Source: JAVKSL01 sp050744085
Lineage (GTDB): Bacteria > Actinomycetota > Acidimicrobiia > Acidimicrobiales > JAJPHD01
Direction of reading: 5' to 3'
DNA: 32,726 nt
Assembly (NCBI GenBank): GCA_050744085.1
Contig: JBOGGU010000132.1
Coordinates: 1-32,726 of the forward strand
A program made the position numbers and the translations under genes. Below the pieces are notes generated by a model. It was not told the DNA's origin, did not search any database, and saw only the letters and a list, made by a program, of their open reading frames with translations. Shown here piece after piece: positions 6,918-17,141 of this stretch (positions are counted from its first letter, which is position 1; each line of letters begins with the position of its first letter).

Positions 6918-8255
6918 TCAGCAATGGTTCCATTCAGACTGAAAAGTCAACCCGGTTCGGCTGGCAGCGTTACTGCTCAAAAACGAGTTCTCCCACACCA
7001 TGAAGGGCATGGCAGAAAACGTGTAGTAGGTACCGGTTTGATATTGCGCCGCCGTAAAGTACGTGAATTGCACCTGGTTCGATGAGGGGTCTAGCGCGTC
7101 CAAAGCGCTAGGGGATTTCTCTGAGATCGCCTCGGCAGTAGCTCCAAAACCCGCCACGCCAGGTCCGTACTGGGCCCGTGGGAGGGTGTACGTCACACCC
7201 CAACTGCTGTTGTTTGTCAGGTCGTAGACGAGAAGTTCAGCTGCGCCAGTTGTCCCGCCGTGGTAATTCCATACGACAAAGCCCTCGATGCTATGGCCGA
7301 CGGTGGCGGGAGGCCCATCGGGGCCGTAAGTATAGCTCTTTGCGTTCACTGCCCAGACTTGGGCGAAGTCATAAGCAACCGCACCGTTAGGATTCGAATG
7401 AAACTGTAGAGTTCCGCTCTGCAGTAGGGCCGCCCCATTGAGTCCACCCAAGCCTGCCCAATTGAGGCCGGTCGCTGGCTGCGGGCATGTGTAATAGTAC
7501 GGTTGAGTGAAATCGGCCTCCGTGTTCTCGAAGCTCATTCCGGTGCCACCTGGGGGCGCAGCTGGGGTGACCGGCCCGGCCCAGAAGGACGATTGGCAAC
7601 CGACCCCGCAGGTTTGGCCGTCGTAACCGTTCGCCTTTGGCTCGCTCGGACAATAGTTCCATCCCACGTAGCGGGTCATGGGTTGGCTTAGTACTTGCCG
7701 GGTCGCGGGCGCGCTTTGGTTTGGGTTGGTGCCCGCAATGGCCCTCACAAGCGAGTTTGGGTACTGATAAGCCGCGAGTTGTGTGGACGAGGCCGTTGCT
7801 GCATCGAAGCTTGCCGGTGGCACAATCTGACGCATTGTGTCGCCATCAGGATACGTCCAGGTGTATACCGTGGCTCCGGATGAGTCTACCGTCGTGGCCG
7901 AAGGTACCTCTTGTGTACATCCCGTCTGTGCGGGGACTTGAACGATCCTCAGCGCCGCTGGGGCGGCCGGCGGGCTCAGAACACCCTGGCGAAAGGGCGG
8001 TGGTATGTGCTCGCTGGCAGAAGCCGGTGGAACTGTACCCGGTTGGTTGCTCGTAGGTGCTGCGAGCGCGGCGCTCTCAGGAAGCAGAGCTGAAAGGCTG
8101 ATGAGTGTGGCGACCGAGGCGCTGATCGCCCAGTGGCGCCGACGCCGTGATGGCCTCCCCTTGCGCTTTCGAGTTCCACGCTGTTGACCGCCAAAGAGGC
8201 TCCTCAATTGATCTGCGATCAAGCTATAGATGATGAACCTATAGATAGAGCCCAC
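6918..8255 (-). CDS. Secreted protein with possible glutamic peptidase (G1) fold
   Basis: 445 residues. A basic stretch (RKRKGRPSRRRRHW) precedes a hydrophobic segment and an ALAAP cleavage-like site near residue 66, so it is probably exported. The C-terminal half resembles family G1 (eqolisin) peptidases: NWAGLGG at 265-271, LLQSGTLQF with Gln279, a VWNYHGG-AELLVYDLTNN beta-strand region, and GFGATAEAISEKSPS with Glu375. G1 enzymes use a Gln-Glu pair for catalysis, and Gln279 and Glu375 are the natural candidates. The central region has four closely spaced cysteines (about 202-220). Assignment is by motif reading only; a non-catalytic lectin-like jellyroll is the alternative. Composition is AT-richer than the core genes. 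The start at 8255 is uncertain. Confidence 0.6.
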   Translation of the reverse strand: MGSIYRFIIYSLIADQLRSLFGGQQRGTRKRKGRPSRRRRHWAISASVATLISLSALLPESAALAAPTSNQPGTVPPASASEHIPPPFRQGVLSPPAAPAALRIVQVPAQTGCTQEVPSATTVDSSGATVYTWTYPDGDTMRQIVPPASFDAATASSTQLAAYQYPNSLVRAIAGTNPNQSAPATRQVLSQPMTRYVGWNYCPSEPKANGYDGQTCGVGCQSSFWAGPVTPAAPPGGTGMSFENTEADFTQPYYYTCPQPATGLNWAGLGGLNGAALLQSGTLQFHSNPNGAVAYDFAQVWAVNAKSYTYGPDGPPATVGHSIEGFVVWNYHGGTTGAAELLVYDLTNNSSWGVTYTLPRAQYGPGVAGFGATAEAISEKSPSALDALDPSSNQVQFTYFTAAQYQTGTYYTFSAMPFMVWENSFLSSNAASRTGLTFQSEWNHC

Positions 8256-8483
8256 GGTCTTGTCCCCCCCTTAGATGGCGGCCGACAATTATGCCGGCCC
8301 GTTGGTTCGGCTAGTTAGCGTGGTCGGCCGAGGGTAGCATAGCACCTTGTGGGATAGCCGTGAGCATCTGGATGGGCCACGGGCTCGCCAACGAGCTGAA
8401 GCACCCTGGACCTGCCGGAGGCTCTGAGGTAGATCCGCCAGTGAGGCTGTGTAATGGGCTGGGCTGGGGTGTCGCCGCCCCTG

Positions 8484-9293
8484 TCACGGTCGGCAGAGGA
8501 CCTCCACGTTGGGTATCACGAACAGGCCGTCGGGCGCCACTGACCATGCCCGCCAGGCGGCTGAGATGCGCTCCAGGTCGTCAGTGCTGGCCAAGCCTCT
8601 TGCGAGGGCCTGGTCGGCAAAGGTCGACTTGGTCGCCCGGTCAGCCCACATGTCGCCCCACCACGCCCGGTCCTCGTCGCTGGCGTAGCAGTACGGCCCG
8701 ACACTGACCCTGAGGTCGGTGAGCCCCGCCTCCCGGCACCATCCCGGAAGGTGGCGGCCCCCGTCTGCCTCGACGTGGTTCGCTCGCGCCACGGCGTGGT
8801 AGAGGACCATCCACTCGTCGAGCACGGGTTCCGGGGGATACCAGAGCATCCCCCCGTAGTCCCCATCCCGCACTGCCACCGTGCCGCCAGGCTTGCAGAC
8901 CCGGCGCATATCCCTCAGCGCAGCGACCGGGTCCACCAGGTGCTGGAGGACCTGGGCGCCTTGGACGACGTCGAACTCGCCGTCTCCAAACGCCAGCCCG
9001 TAGACATCGCCGACCTCGAAGCTCACATTCGTCAGGCCCTGGCTCCGTGCCTGGCTCCTGGCCTCCTCGAGCACGCCTGCCACGGCGTCGATGCCCACAA
9101 CCCGGCCGCCAAGAACCCTTCCGGCAATGTCGGTCGTGATCGTGCCCGGCCCGCAGCCGACATCGAGCACGCTGGTGCCCGGTGTCAGGAGCGGGAGGAG
9201 GTAGGCGGCCGAGTTCTCGACGGTCCGCCAGCGGTGCGAGCGCAGCACGCTGTCGTGGTGTCCGTGGATGTAGGTGTCCGGTGTCTGGGGCAT
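8484..9293 (-). CDS. Class I SAM-dependent methyltransferase
   Basis: UbiE/type-11-like methyltransferase. Motif I is VLDVGCGPGTITTDIA, the acidic strand-2 end is VVGIDAV, motif II is FDVVQGAQVLQHLVDP, and VCKPGGTVAVRDGDYGG follows. ATG 9293 gives 269 residues starting MPQTPDTYIHGHHDSV; the frame is open 13 codons further up, but that would run into the dyad shared with the divergent LysR gene. Proteins of this type methylate small molecules such as quinones or are of unknown substrate; nothing here fixes the substrate. The divergent LysR gene 70 bp away is the obvious candidate regulator. Confidence 0.88.
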   Translation of the reverse strand: MPQTPDTYIHGHHDSVLRSHRWRTVENSAAYLLPLLTPGTSVLDVGCGPGTITTDIAGRVLGGRVVGIDAVAGVLEEARSQARSQGLTNVSFEVGDVYGLAFGDGEFDVVQGAQVLQHLVDPVAALRDMRRVCKPGGTVAVRDGDYGGMLWYPPEPVLDEWMVLYHAVARANHVEADGGRHLPGWCREAGLTDLRVSVGPYCYASDEDRAWWGDMWADRATKSTFADQALARGLASTDDLERISAAWRAWSVAPDGLFVIPNVEVLCRP

Positions 9294-9332
9294 CCGACCA
9301 TCATGCGGGCACTCGGACGAATAAGCAAACAA

Positions 9333-9350
9333 GTATCAGTGATCTGGTAC
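9333..9350. promoter_or_regulatory. Dyad in the methyltransferase-LysR divergent gap
   Basis: GTATCAG and CTGGTAC form a 7-bp dyad with one mismatch around a 4-nt spacer. It is placed between the two divergent starts, 40 bp from one and 14 bp from the other, which is where a LysR-type autoregulatory site would be expected. Confidence 0.4.
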
Positions 9351-9363
9351 ATAAGCTGACCTG

Positions 9364-10254
9364 ATGGCTGAGGCTGAGTGGCTGATGACCTTCGTCGCCG
9401 TATACCGGTCTGGCTCGGTGACCGACGGGGCTCACTGCCGTGGCATCACCCAGCCGGCAGCCAGCCAGCAGCTGGCCTCATTGGAGCACCGTGTGGGCGA
9501 GCCGGTGTTCGTGAGGCGCCCGAGCGGGGTGGAGCCGACCCAGCGGGGACGCGAGCTGTATGCCGAGGCGGCGGACTCGCTGGACCGGCTGGAGTCGGTC
9601 CTGCGGCTCGTAGGCGCCGGGCCCGGATCCCGACCCGAGCCTCCTGTGCGCTTCGGGTCCAGCCCGGAGTACTTCGCCGCCGAGCTGCTCCCCCGGCTGG
9701 CTGGACTGGACGTCTCCGTGTCGGCGTCCTTCGGGAGCGACCCCGAGCTGTTCAACTTGCTGGACATCGGCGAGCTCGACGTGGTCGTTGCCAGCTCGAC
9801 ACCACCCCGGCGCAGCGCCACTGGGACCCAGGTCGGCGCGAAGCGCTTCGTGCTGGTGGCCGCCCCAGCGCTGGCTCCCACAACCCCGCTGGGCTCCGTG
9901 GCGGAGCTTACCGGGTGGCTGCGCGAGCGGCCGTGGGCCTCCTACAGCGGCGAGCTACCCCTCACCCGCCGCTTCTGGCTGGACGCGCTCGGCAGCCCCT
10001 TTGCCGCTCGCCTCAAGGTCGTGGCGCCGGACCTGCGAGCGGTGCTCCGGGCAGTGGAGCTGGGGCTGGGGGTGAGCCTGTTGCCCGCCTTCGTGTGCAT
10101 CGACGCGCTCGCCCAGGCAAGCGTGGTAGAGCTGTTCCCCGTCGCGCAGCTGGTCCCGGAGGAGCCGTGGTTCGCCTGCACTCGCCACGGCAGCACCGCC
10201 CGGGCCAACGTACGGAAGGTCCTCGATGCCCTGCGCGCATCCGCTCCGAAGTAG
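9364..10254 (+). CDS. LysR-family transcriptional regulator
   Basis: 296 residues with the standard LysR layout: an N-terminal winged HTH (AEWLMTFVAVYRSGSVTDGA, ITQPAASQQLASLEHRVGEPVFVRR, PTQRGREL), a linker helix, then a periplasmic-binding-like effector domain (PVRFGSSPEYFAAELLPRL, ELDVVVASS, LGVSLLPAFVCIDAL). It is divergent from the methyltransferase gene, the arrangement usual for LysR regulators and their target. Effector unknown. ATG 9364 is the only start that keeps the HTH intact. It ends about 120 bp before gltB; a role in gltB control cannot be excluded, but the divergent partner is the better candidate. Confidence 0.92.
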   Translation: MAEAEWLMTFVAVYRSGSVTDGAHCRGITQPAASQQLASLEHRVGEPVFVRRPSGVEPTQRGRELYAEAADSLDRLESVLRLVGAGPGSRPEPPVRFGSSPEYFAAELLPRLAGLDVSVSASFGSDPELFNLLDIGELDVVVASSTPPRRSATGTQVGAKRFVLVAAPALAPTTPLGSVAELTGWLRERPWASYSGELPLTRRFWLDALGSPFAARLKVVAPDLRAVLRAVELGLGVSLLPAFVCIDALAQASVVELFPVAQLVPEEPWFACTRHGSTARANVRKVLDALRASAPK

Positions 10255-10267
10255 GCCAACGGAGCAT

Positions 10268-10297
10268 GGGCCTGGTAGAGCACGGGCCTGGTAACAT
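10268..10297 (+). promoter_or_regulatory. Direct repeats and possible -10 upstream of gltB
   Basis: GGGCCTGGTA occurs at 10268-10277 and again at 10284-10293, spaced 16 bp. The second copy runs into TAACAT (10292-10297), a reasonable -10 hexamer. This would place the gltB transcript start about 70 bp before ATG. Suggestive only. Confidence 0.25.
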
Positions 10298-10371
10298 GGT
10301 CGCCACGTGAGGGCCAGCGTCGTCCCTGCCGTTCGAGCGCAGCGCCAGCAACTCCGAAAGAGGACGACGCA

Positions 10372-13300
10372 ATGAGTGAGTTCCCCATAGCTGGATCCCC
10401 GACACCCACGGGGCTCTACCGGCCCGAGTTCGAGCACGATTCGTGCGGGGTCAGCTTCGTCGTCGACATGCACGGACGGCGCAGCCACGCGATGGTGCGC
10501 ATGGGCATCGAGGCCTTGTGCAACCTGGCGCACCGTGGCGCGACCGGAGCCGAGGTCAACACGGGCGACGGGGCGGGCATCTTGGTCCAGGTCCCCGACG
10601 CCTTCTGCCGGGCCACCGCTCCCGGCACCCTGCCGCCGGCAGGCGAGTACGCCACCGGCATCGCCTTCCTCCCGGCTGACCCCACCGAGGCCGCCCTCAG
10701 ACGGGTGGCTGCAGAGCAGCTGGCCCTCGACGAGGGGCTGGTCGTCCTGGGGTGGCGTGAGGTGCCCACCGACGACACCTGCCTGGGGAGCATCTCCCGC
10801 GGCGCGATGCCGTCCTTCTGGCAGCCCTACGTCGCAGCCGCTACCGGCTCGTCGGGCACAGCCGCAAGCGGCTCGCCGGGCACAGCTGGCTCGCCGGGCA
10901 CAGCTGGCTCGCCGGACACAGCCAGCTCGCCGGACACAGTCGCAACCGGCTCGCCCCGCACTGCCGATGCCCTGGCCCTGGAGCGCCGGGTGTTCATGCT
11001 GCGCAAGCGCTTGGAGCACACCCCCGACGACACCTACTTCGCATCCCTCTCCACCCGGACCATGGTCTACAAGGGGATGCTCACCGCCCGTCAGCTCGGT
11101 GACTTCTTCTGCGACCTCTCCGACGAGCGCCTGGACAGCGCGCTGGCCCTGGTCCATTCCCGGTTCTCGACCAACACCTTCCCGAGCTGGCCGCTCGCCC
11201 ACCCCTACCGCTACGTCGCCCACAACGGCGAGATCAACACCCTCCAGGGGAATCGCAACTGGATGCGCGCCCGGGAAGCCCTCATCGCCAGCGACCTGCT
11301 CCCCGGGGACCTGGAGCGCATCTTCCCGGTGGTGACCCCAGGAGCGAGCGACTCGGCCACCTTCGACGAGGCCCTGGAGCTGTTGCACATGGGAGGGCGC
11401 AGCCTGCCCCACGCGGTGCTGATGATGATCCCCGAAGCGTGGGAGAACCACCGGAGCATGGACCCGGCCCGGCGGGCCTTCTACCAGTTCCACGCGTCGG
11501 TGATGGAGCCGTGGGACGGTCCGGCGTCGATCGCCTTCACCGACGGCAGCGTCATCGGAGCCGTACTGGACCGCAACGGCCTGCGGCCCTCGCGCTACTG
11601 GGTGACCGACGACGGCCTGGTGATCATGGCCTCCGAGGTGGGGGTGCTCGACGTGGCGCCGGAGCACGTCGTGGCGCGGGGCCGCCTGCAACCGGGGCGC
11701 ATGTTCCTGGTGGACACAGCCCAGGGGCGCATCGTCGCCGACACCGAGATCAAGTCGACCCTCGCCGCCGAGCACCCCTACGCCGAGTGGCTGGCCCAGC
11801 GCCAGGTGCAATTCGACAAGCTGCCCTCGCGCTTCACCCTCACCCCCCAGCACTCCTCTGTGCTGTCCTTCCAGCGCCTCTTCGGCTACACCATCGAGGA
11901 CGAAAAGGTCCTGCTCGGCCCCATGGCGACCACGGGCGCCGAGCCCATCGGCTCCATGGGCACCGACACCCCGCTGGCAGTGCTGTCGGAGAGGCCCCGC
12001 GTCCTCTACGACTACTTCGCCCAGCTGTTCGCCCAGGTCACCAACCCCCCCCTCGACGCAATACGCGAGGAGCTGGTCACCTCCCTGGCCGCCACCATCG
12101 GCCCCGAGCGCAACCTGCTGGCCCCCGAGCCCGCCAGCTGCGAGCAGATCGTCATGCCCCAGCCGATCCTCACCAACCAGGAGCTGGCCAAGCTGCTCTA
12201 CATAGACGAGGACGGCACCCGCCCGCACTGGAAGACCTTCGCCGTCGACGGCCTGTTCCCTGCGAGCGGCGACGAGCCTGCCGGAACCCGCCTCGGCCGA
12301 GCGCTCGACGACATCTGCGCGCAGGTGAGCGCTGCGATCAGCGACGGAGCCACCTTTGTCGTGCTCTCCGACCGCCACTCCAACGCCACCCTCGCCCCGA
12401 TCCCGGCCCTGCTGCTGGTGAGCGCAGTGCACCACCACCTGATCGCCAAGCGCACCCGCACCCGGGTGGGCCTGATCATCGAGACGGGCGAGGCCAGGGA
12501 GGTCCACCACTTCGCGCTGCTGCTCGGCTACGGAGCCGCGGCGATCAACCCGTACCTGGCGTTCGACTCGATCAGCTACATGGTCGCCCACGGGACGATC
12601 ACCGGGGTGACTCTTGAGAAGGCCATCCACAACTACATAAAGGCCTCGGGCAAGGGGGTGCTCAAGATCATGTCCAAGATGGGCATCTCCACTGTCGCCT
12701 CCTACACCGGCGCCCAGGTCTTCGAAGCCATCGGCCTGTCCCACGAGCTGGTCGACCAGCACTTCACGGGTACCGTGAGCCGCATCGGGGGCATCGGCCT
12801 GGAGGAGTTGGCTGGCGAGGTGCTGGCCCGCCACGCCACCGCCTGGCCCGAGCGGGCCAGCGAGCTGGCGCACCGCGGCCTGCCAGCAGGTGGGGAGTAC
12901 CAGTGGCGCCGGGAGGGCGAGTACCACCTGTTCAACCCAACGACTGTGCACAAGCTGCAGCACTCCACCCGGACCAAGAGCTACGACATCTTCAAGTCCT
13001 ACACCAAGGCGGTGGACGACCAGGCTGCCCGCCTGGCCACGCTGCGGGGCCTGTTTCGCTTCCGGGGCGCTGAGGAGACGGGTCGCCAACCGGTCCCAAT
13101 CGAGGAGGTCGAGCCTGTAGCCGACATAGTCAAGCGCTTCTCCACCGGGGCCATGTCCTACGGGTCGATATCGGCCGAGGCGCACCAGACCCTGGCCATA
13201 GCCATGAATCGGCTCGGTGCTCGCTCCAACACCGGCGAGGGCGGCGAGGACGCGGATCGCTTCACCCCCGACCCCAACGGCGACCTGCGGCGTAGCGCCA

Positions 13301-15052
13301 TCAAGCAGGTCGCTTCGGGGCGATTCGGGGTGACCAGCGAGTACCTGGTCAACGCAGACGACCTGCAGATCAAGATTGCCCAGGGCGCCAAGCCCGGCGA
13401 GGGCGGCCAGCTGCCGGGGCACAAGGTGTGGCCCTGGATCGCCAAGACCCGCTACTCAACCCCCGGCGTGGGGCTCATCTCGCCCCCTCCGCATCACGAC
13501 ATCTACTCGATCGAGGACCTGGCGCAGCTCATCTACGACCTCAAGAACGCGAACGACCAGGCGCGGGTGCATGTGAAGCTGGTGGCGGAGGTGGGAGTGG
13601 GCACGGTTGCCGCCGGGGTGTCCAAGGCCCACGCGGATGTGGTGCTGATCTCCGGCCACGACGGCGGCACGGGCGCCTCGCCGCTCAACTCGCTCAAGCA
13701 CGCCGGGGCCCCCTGGGAGCTGGGACTCGCCGAGACCCAGCAGACGCTCATGCTCAACCGGCTCCGTGACCGCATCGTCGTCCAGGTGGACGGCCAGCTC
13801 AAGACGGGGCGCGACGTGGTGGTCGCCGCCCTGCTCGGCGCCGAGGAGTTCGGCTTCGCCACCGCCCCCCTCGTCGTGAGCGGCTGCGTGATGATGCGTG
13901 TCTGCCACCTCGACACCTGTCCCGTCGGCATCGCCACCCAGAACCCCGAGCTGCGCAAGCGCTTCACCGGCACCCCGGAGTTCGTGGTCACCTTCTTCGA
14001 GTACATAGCCGAAGAGATCCGCGAGCTGCTGGCGTCGCTCGGCTACCGCCGCCTGGACGAGGTGATCGGCCACCCCGAGCTTCTGGACACGACAGCGGCG
14101 GTGGGCCACTGGAAGGCTCACGGCATCGACCTATCCCCCATCCTCGAGGTAGCCGAATCCCCGCCCGACGCCGCCCGCCACCAGATGGTGGCCCAGGACC
14201 ACGGCCTGGACCGGGTCCTCGACCGCCGACTCATCGAGGCCGCACGCCCGGCGCTCGAAGACGCTCAGGCGGTGCGACTCGCATTTCCGATCCGCAACGG
14301 CAACCGCACGGTGGGCACCCTGCTGGGCGCCGACGTGACCCGCCGCTATGGGGGCGCCGGCCTGCCCTCCGACACCATCGACATCTCTTTCACCGGCTCA
14401 GCGGGGCAGAGCTTCGGGGCCTTCGTCCCGTCGGGCATCACGCTCCGCCTGGAAGGCGACGCCAACGACTACCTGGGCAAAGGGCTCTCGGGAGGCCGGA
14501 TCGTGTTGCGGCCCTCACGCAAAGCGCCACCGGGTTTCGTGGCCGAGGAGCAGATCATCGCCGGCAACGTGATCCTCTACGGAGCCACCGCCGGGGAGGT
14601 CTTTATCCGGGGAGTGGTCGGGGAGCGCTTCGCGGTGCGCAACTCCGGGGCGCTCGCCGTGGTGGAGGGGATCGGCGACCATGGCTGTGAGTACATGACG
14701 GGTGGGAGGGCAGTGGTGCTCGGCTCCACCGGGCGAAATTTCGGAGCTGGAATGTCAGGCGGCATCGCCTACGTCTGGGACCCTCACCACCAATTCGAAC
14801 CGCTGGTCAACCCGGAGATGGTGGACGTCGAAGCCCTCGACGCCGACGACATCACCTGGCTGGCCGACACGCTGGCGCTCCACGTCTCCGAAACCGGCTC
14901 CGCGGTGGCGAGCTCGATCCTCGCGGATTGGGCCAGGGGCCAGGCTGCGTTCGTCAAGGTGATGCCGCGGGACTACAAGCGGGTCATGGAGGCCGCCCGC
15001 CAGGCCGAGTCCGAGGGGGTGCCGGTGGAGGTGGCCATCATGGCCGCGTCGC

Positions 15053-15060
<8 letters not shown>
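10372..15060 (+). CDS. gltB: Glutamate synthase, large subunit
   Basis: Transfers the amide of glutamine to 2-oxoglutarate, giving two glutamates; works with GltD. 1562 residues. The Ntn-type glutaminase domain begins at Cys25 (HDSCGVSFV) after a 24-residue propeptide. The central and FMN domains follow, with GAMSYGSISAEAHQTLA, NTGEGGED, KPGEGGQLPGHKV, ISPPPHHDIYSIEDL and SGHDGGTGASP. The 3Fe-4S cluster cysteines are in SGCVMMRVCHLDTCPVGI. The C-terminal GxGxG beta-helix includes NDYLGKGLSGGRIVLRPS and GATAGEVFIRGVVGERFAVRNSG (split here). A low-complexity Gly/Ser/Pro/Thr insert lies in the glutaminase domain at about residues 157-198. A ribosome-binding site (AGAGGA) is present. The stop overlaps gltD by 8 nt. 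Confidence 0.97.
10846..10961. repeat. 18-bp degenerate tandem repeat within gltB
   Basis: About six units of the type GGCTCGCCGGGCACAGCT, two of them lengthened to 24 bp, all multiples of three. They encode Gly-Ser-Pro-Gly-Thr-Ala repeats inside the glutaminase domain, where homologues have a shorter loop. Two central copies are identical, a sign of recent duplication. Confidence 0.85.
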
Positions 15061-16489
<1,429 letters not shown>

Positions 16490-16491
16490 GA

Positions 16492-16508
16492 CGCGCCTTT
16501 TGGGCGCG
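16492..16508 (+). terminator. Hairpin after gltD
   Basis: CGCGCC and GGCGCG form a 6-bp GC-only stem around TTTTG, two bases after the gltD stop. Further GC-rich complementary stretches follow (CCGGGC type) up to about 16540. There is no T-run after the stem, so it may be an actinobacterial-type terminator without a U-tail. Confidence 0.45.
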
Positions 16509-16557
16509 CCCGGCCGGCCCGGCCCGCGAGCACCGGGCCTCTGGGAGGCTTTGGTGA

Positions 16558-16580
16558 TTGTTCACGTATAACGTGTACAA
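16558..16580. promoter_or_regulatory. 23-bp dyad in a convergent intergenic region
   Basis: Arms TTGTTCACGT and ACGTGTACAA match at 9 of 10 positions around ATA. It is AT-richer than its surroundings and lies between two genes that both end here, where no promoter is needed. It may be a protein-binding site or terminator-related element. It resembles, but does not match, the ParB site parS. Confidence 0.45.
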
Positions 16581-16601
16581 CCACCATCGGCAAACGCGCG
16601 C

Positions 16602-17117
16602 CTATGTCCCCACGAGGCGCTCGAGGGCGGTGGCCAGGTCCGGCGCAGGGCGCAGCTCCATGATCGGCAAGGTGTCCAGGGCCGTGGCATAGGTCTTTTC
16701 CTGGGCCTGGAGGTACTCGAACATGTCGGTGGTGGTGACGGCGAACAGGCCACCCCGGGCGATCGGCGCCCACGGCCCAGGGTTACGGGCCAGGTCGAAG
16801 ACGAACGAGCGTTGGTAGGCCGGCTGGCGTAGCGCCACGTCCAAGCGGACGTAGGCGTGCTGCGAGTCGGCGCCTCCAGAGTTGGCGCCTCCAGACTCAG
16901 TGGGCAGCACGCTCCAGGTGATCGGACCGATTATCCGTGCGAACCACTCCAGTGTGTCGGGCACCGCCGCCCTGGCCGCCAGCAGGCTCTTGTCGCCAGG
17001 CTCGACCTGGTCCTCGGCCAGCTGCGCCACCAGCATCCCGGGGACCTCGGGGTCGGCCACCCCGAGGATCGACGCGGCCTGTGGCAGCACCGCACCAGGG
17101 AATCGCTCGTCCGACAC
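16602..17117 (-). CDS. Conserved-looking protein of unknown function
   Basis: 171 residues from GTG 17117. I do not recognise the family. It is soluble, with no signal peptide or membrane segment. Segments that look structured are LPQAASILGVADPEVPGML, DTLEWFARIIGPITWSVLP, YVRLDVALRQPAYQRSFVF and TTDMFEYLQAQEKTYATALD. A short repeat, SGGANSGGADS, interrupts it at about residue 92 and arises from a duplicated 15-bp unit (GAGTTGGCGCCTCCA-like). The gene is divergent from the HpnB-like gene, with only 24 bp between the two GTG codons. GGAGGG directly abuts the GTG, too close for an ordinary ribosome-binding site, so the start is uncertain. Confidence 0.65.
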   Translation of the reverse strand: MSDERFPGAVLPQAASILGVADPEVPGMLVAQLAEDQVEPGDKSLLAARAAVPDTLEWFARIIGPITWSVLPTESGGANSGGADSQHAYVRLDVALRQPAYQRSFVFDLARNPGPWAPIARGGLFAVTTTDMFEYLQAQEKTYATALDTLPIMELRPAPDLATALERLVGT

Positions 17118-17141
17118 CCCTCCAGAGTAGCTTGCGCAGCT

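Noticed and set aside
9955..13422. 1155-codon open frame on the minus strand
   Set aside because: It lies exactly opposite gltB, has biased low-information composition and no domain; it is a mirror of GC-rich coding DNA.
16558..16580. parS site for ParB
   Set aside because: Shares TTCACGT-like arms only; spacing and central bases differ from the parS consensus.
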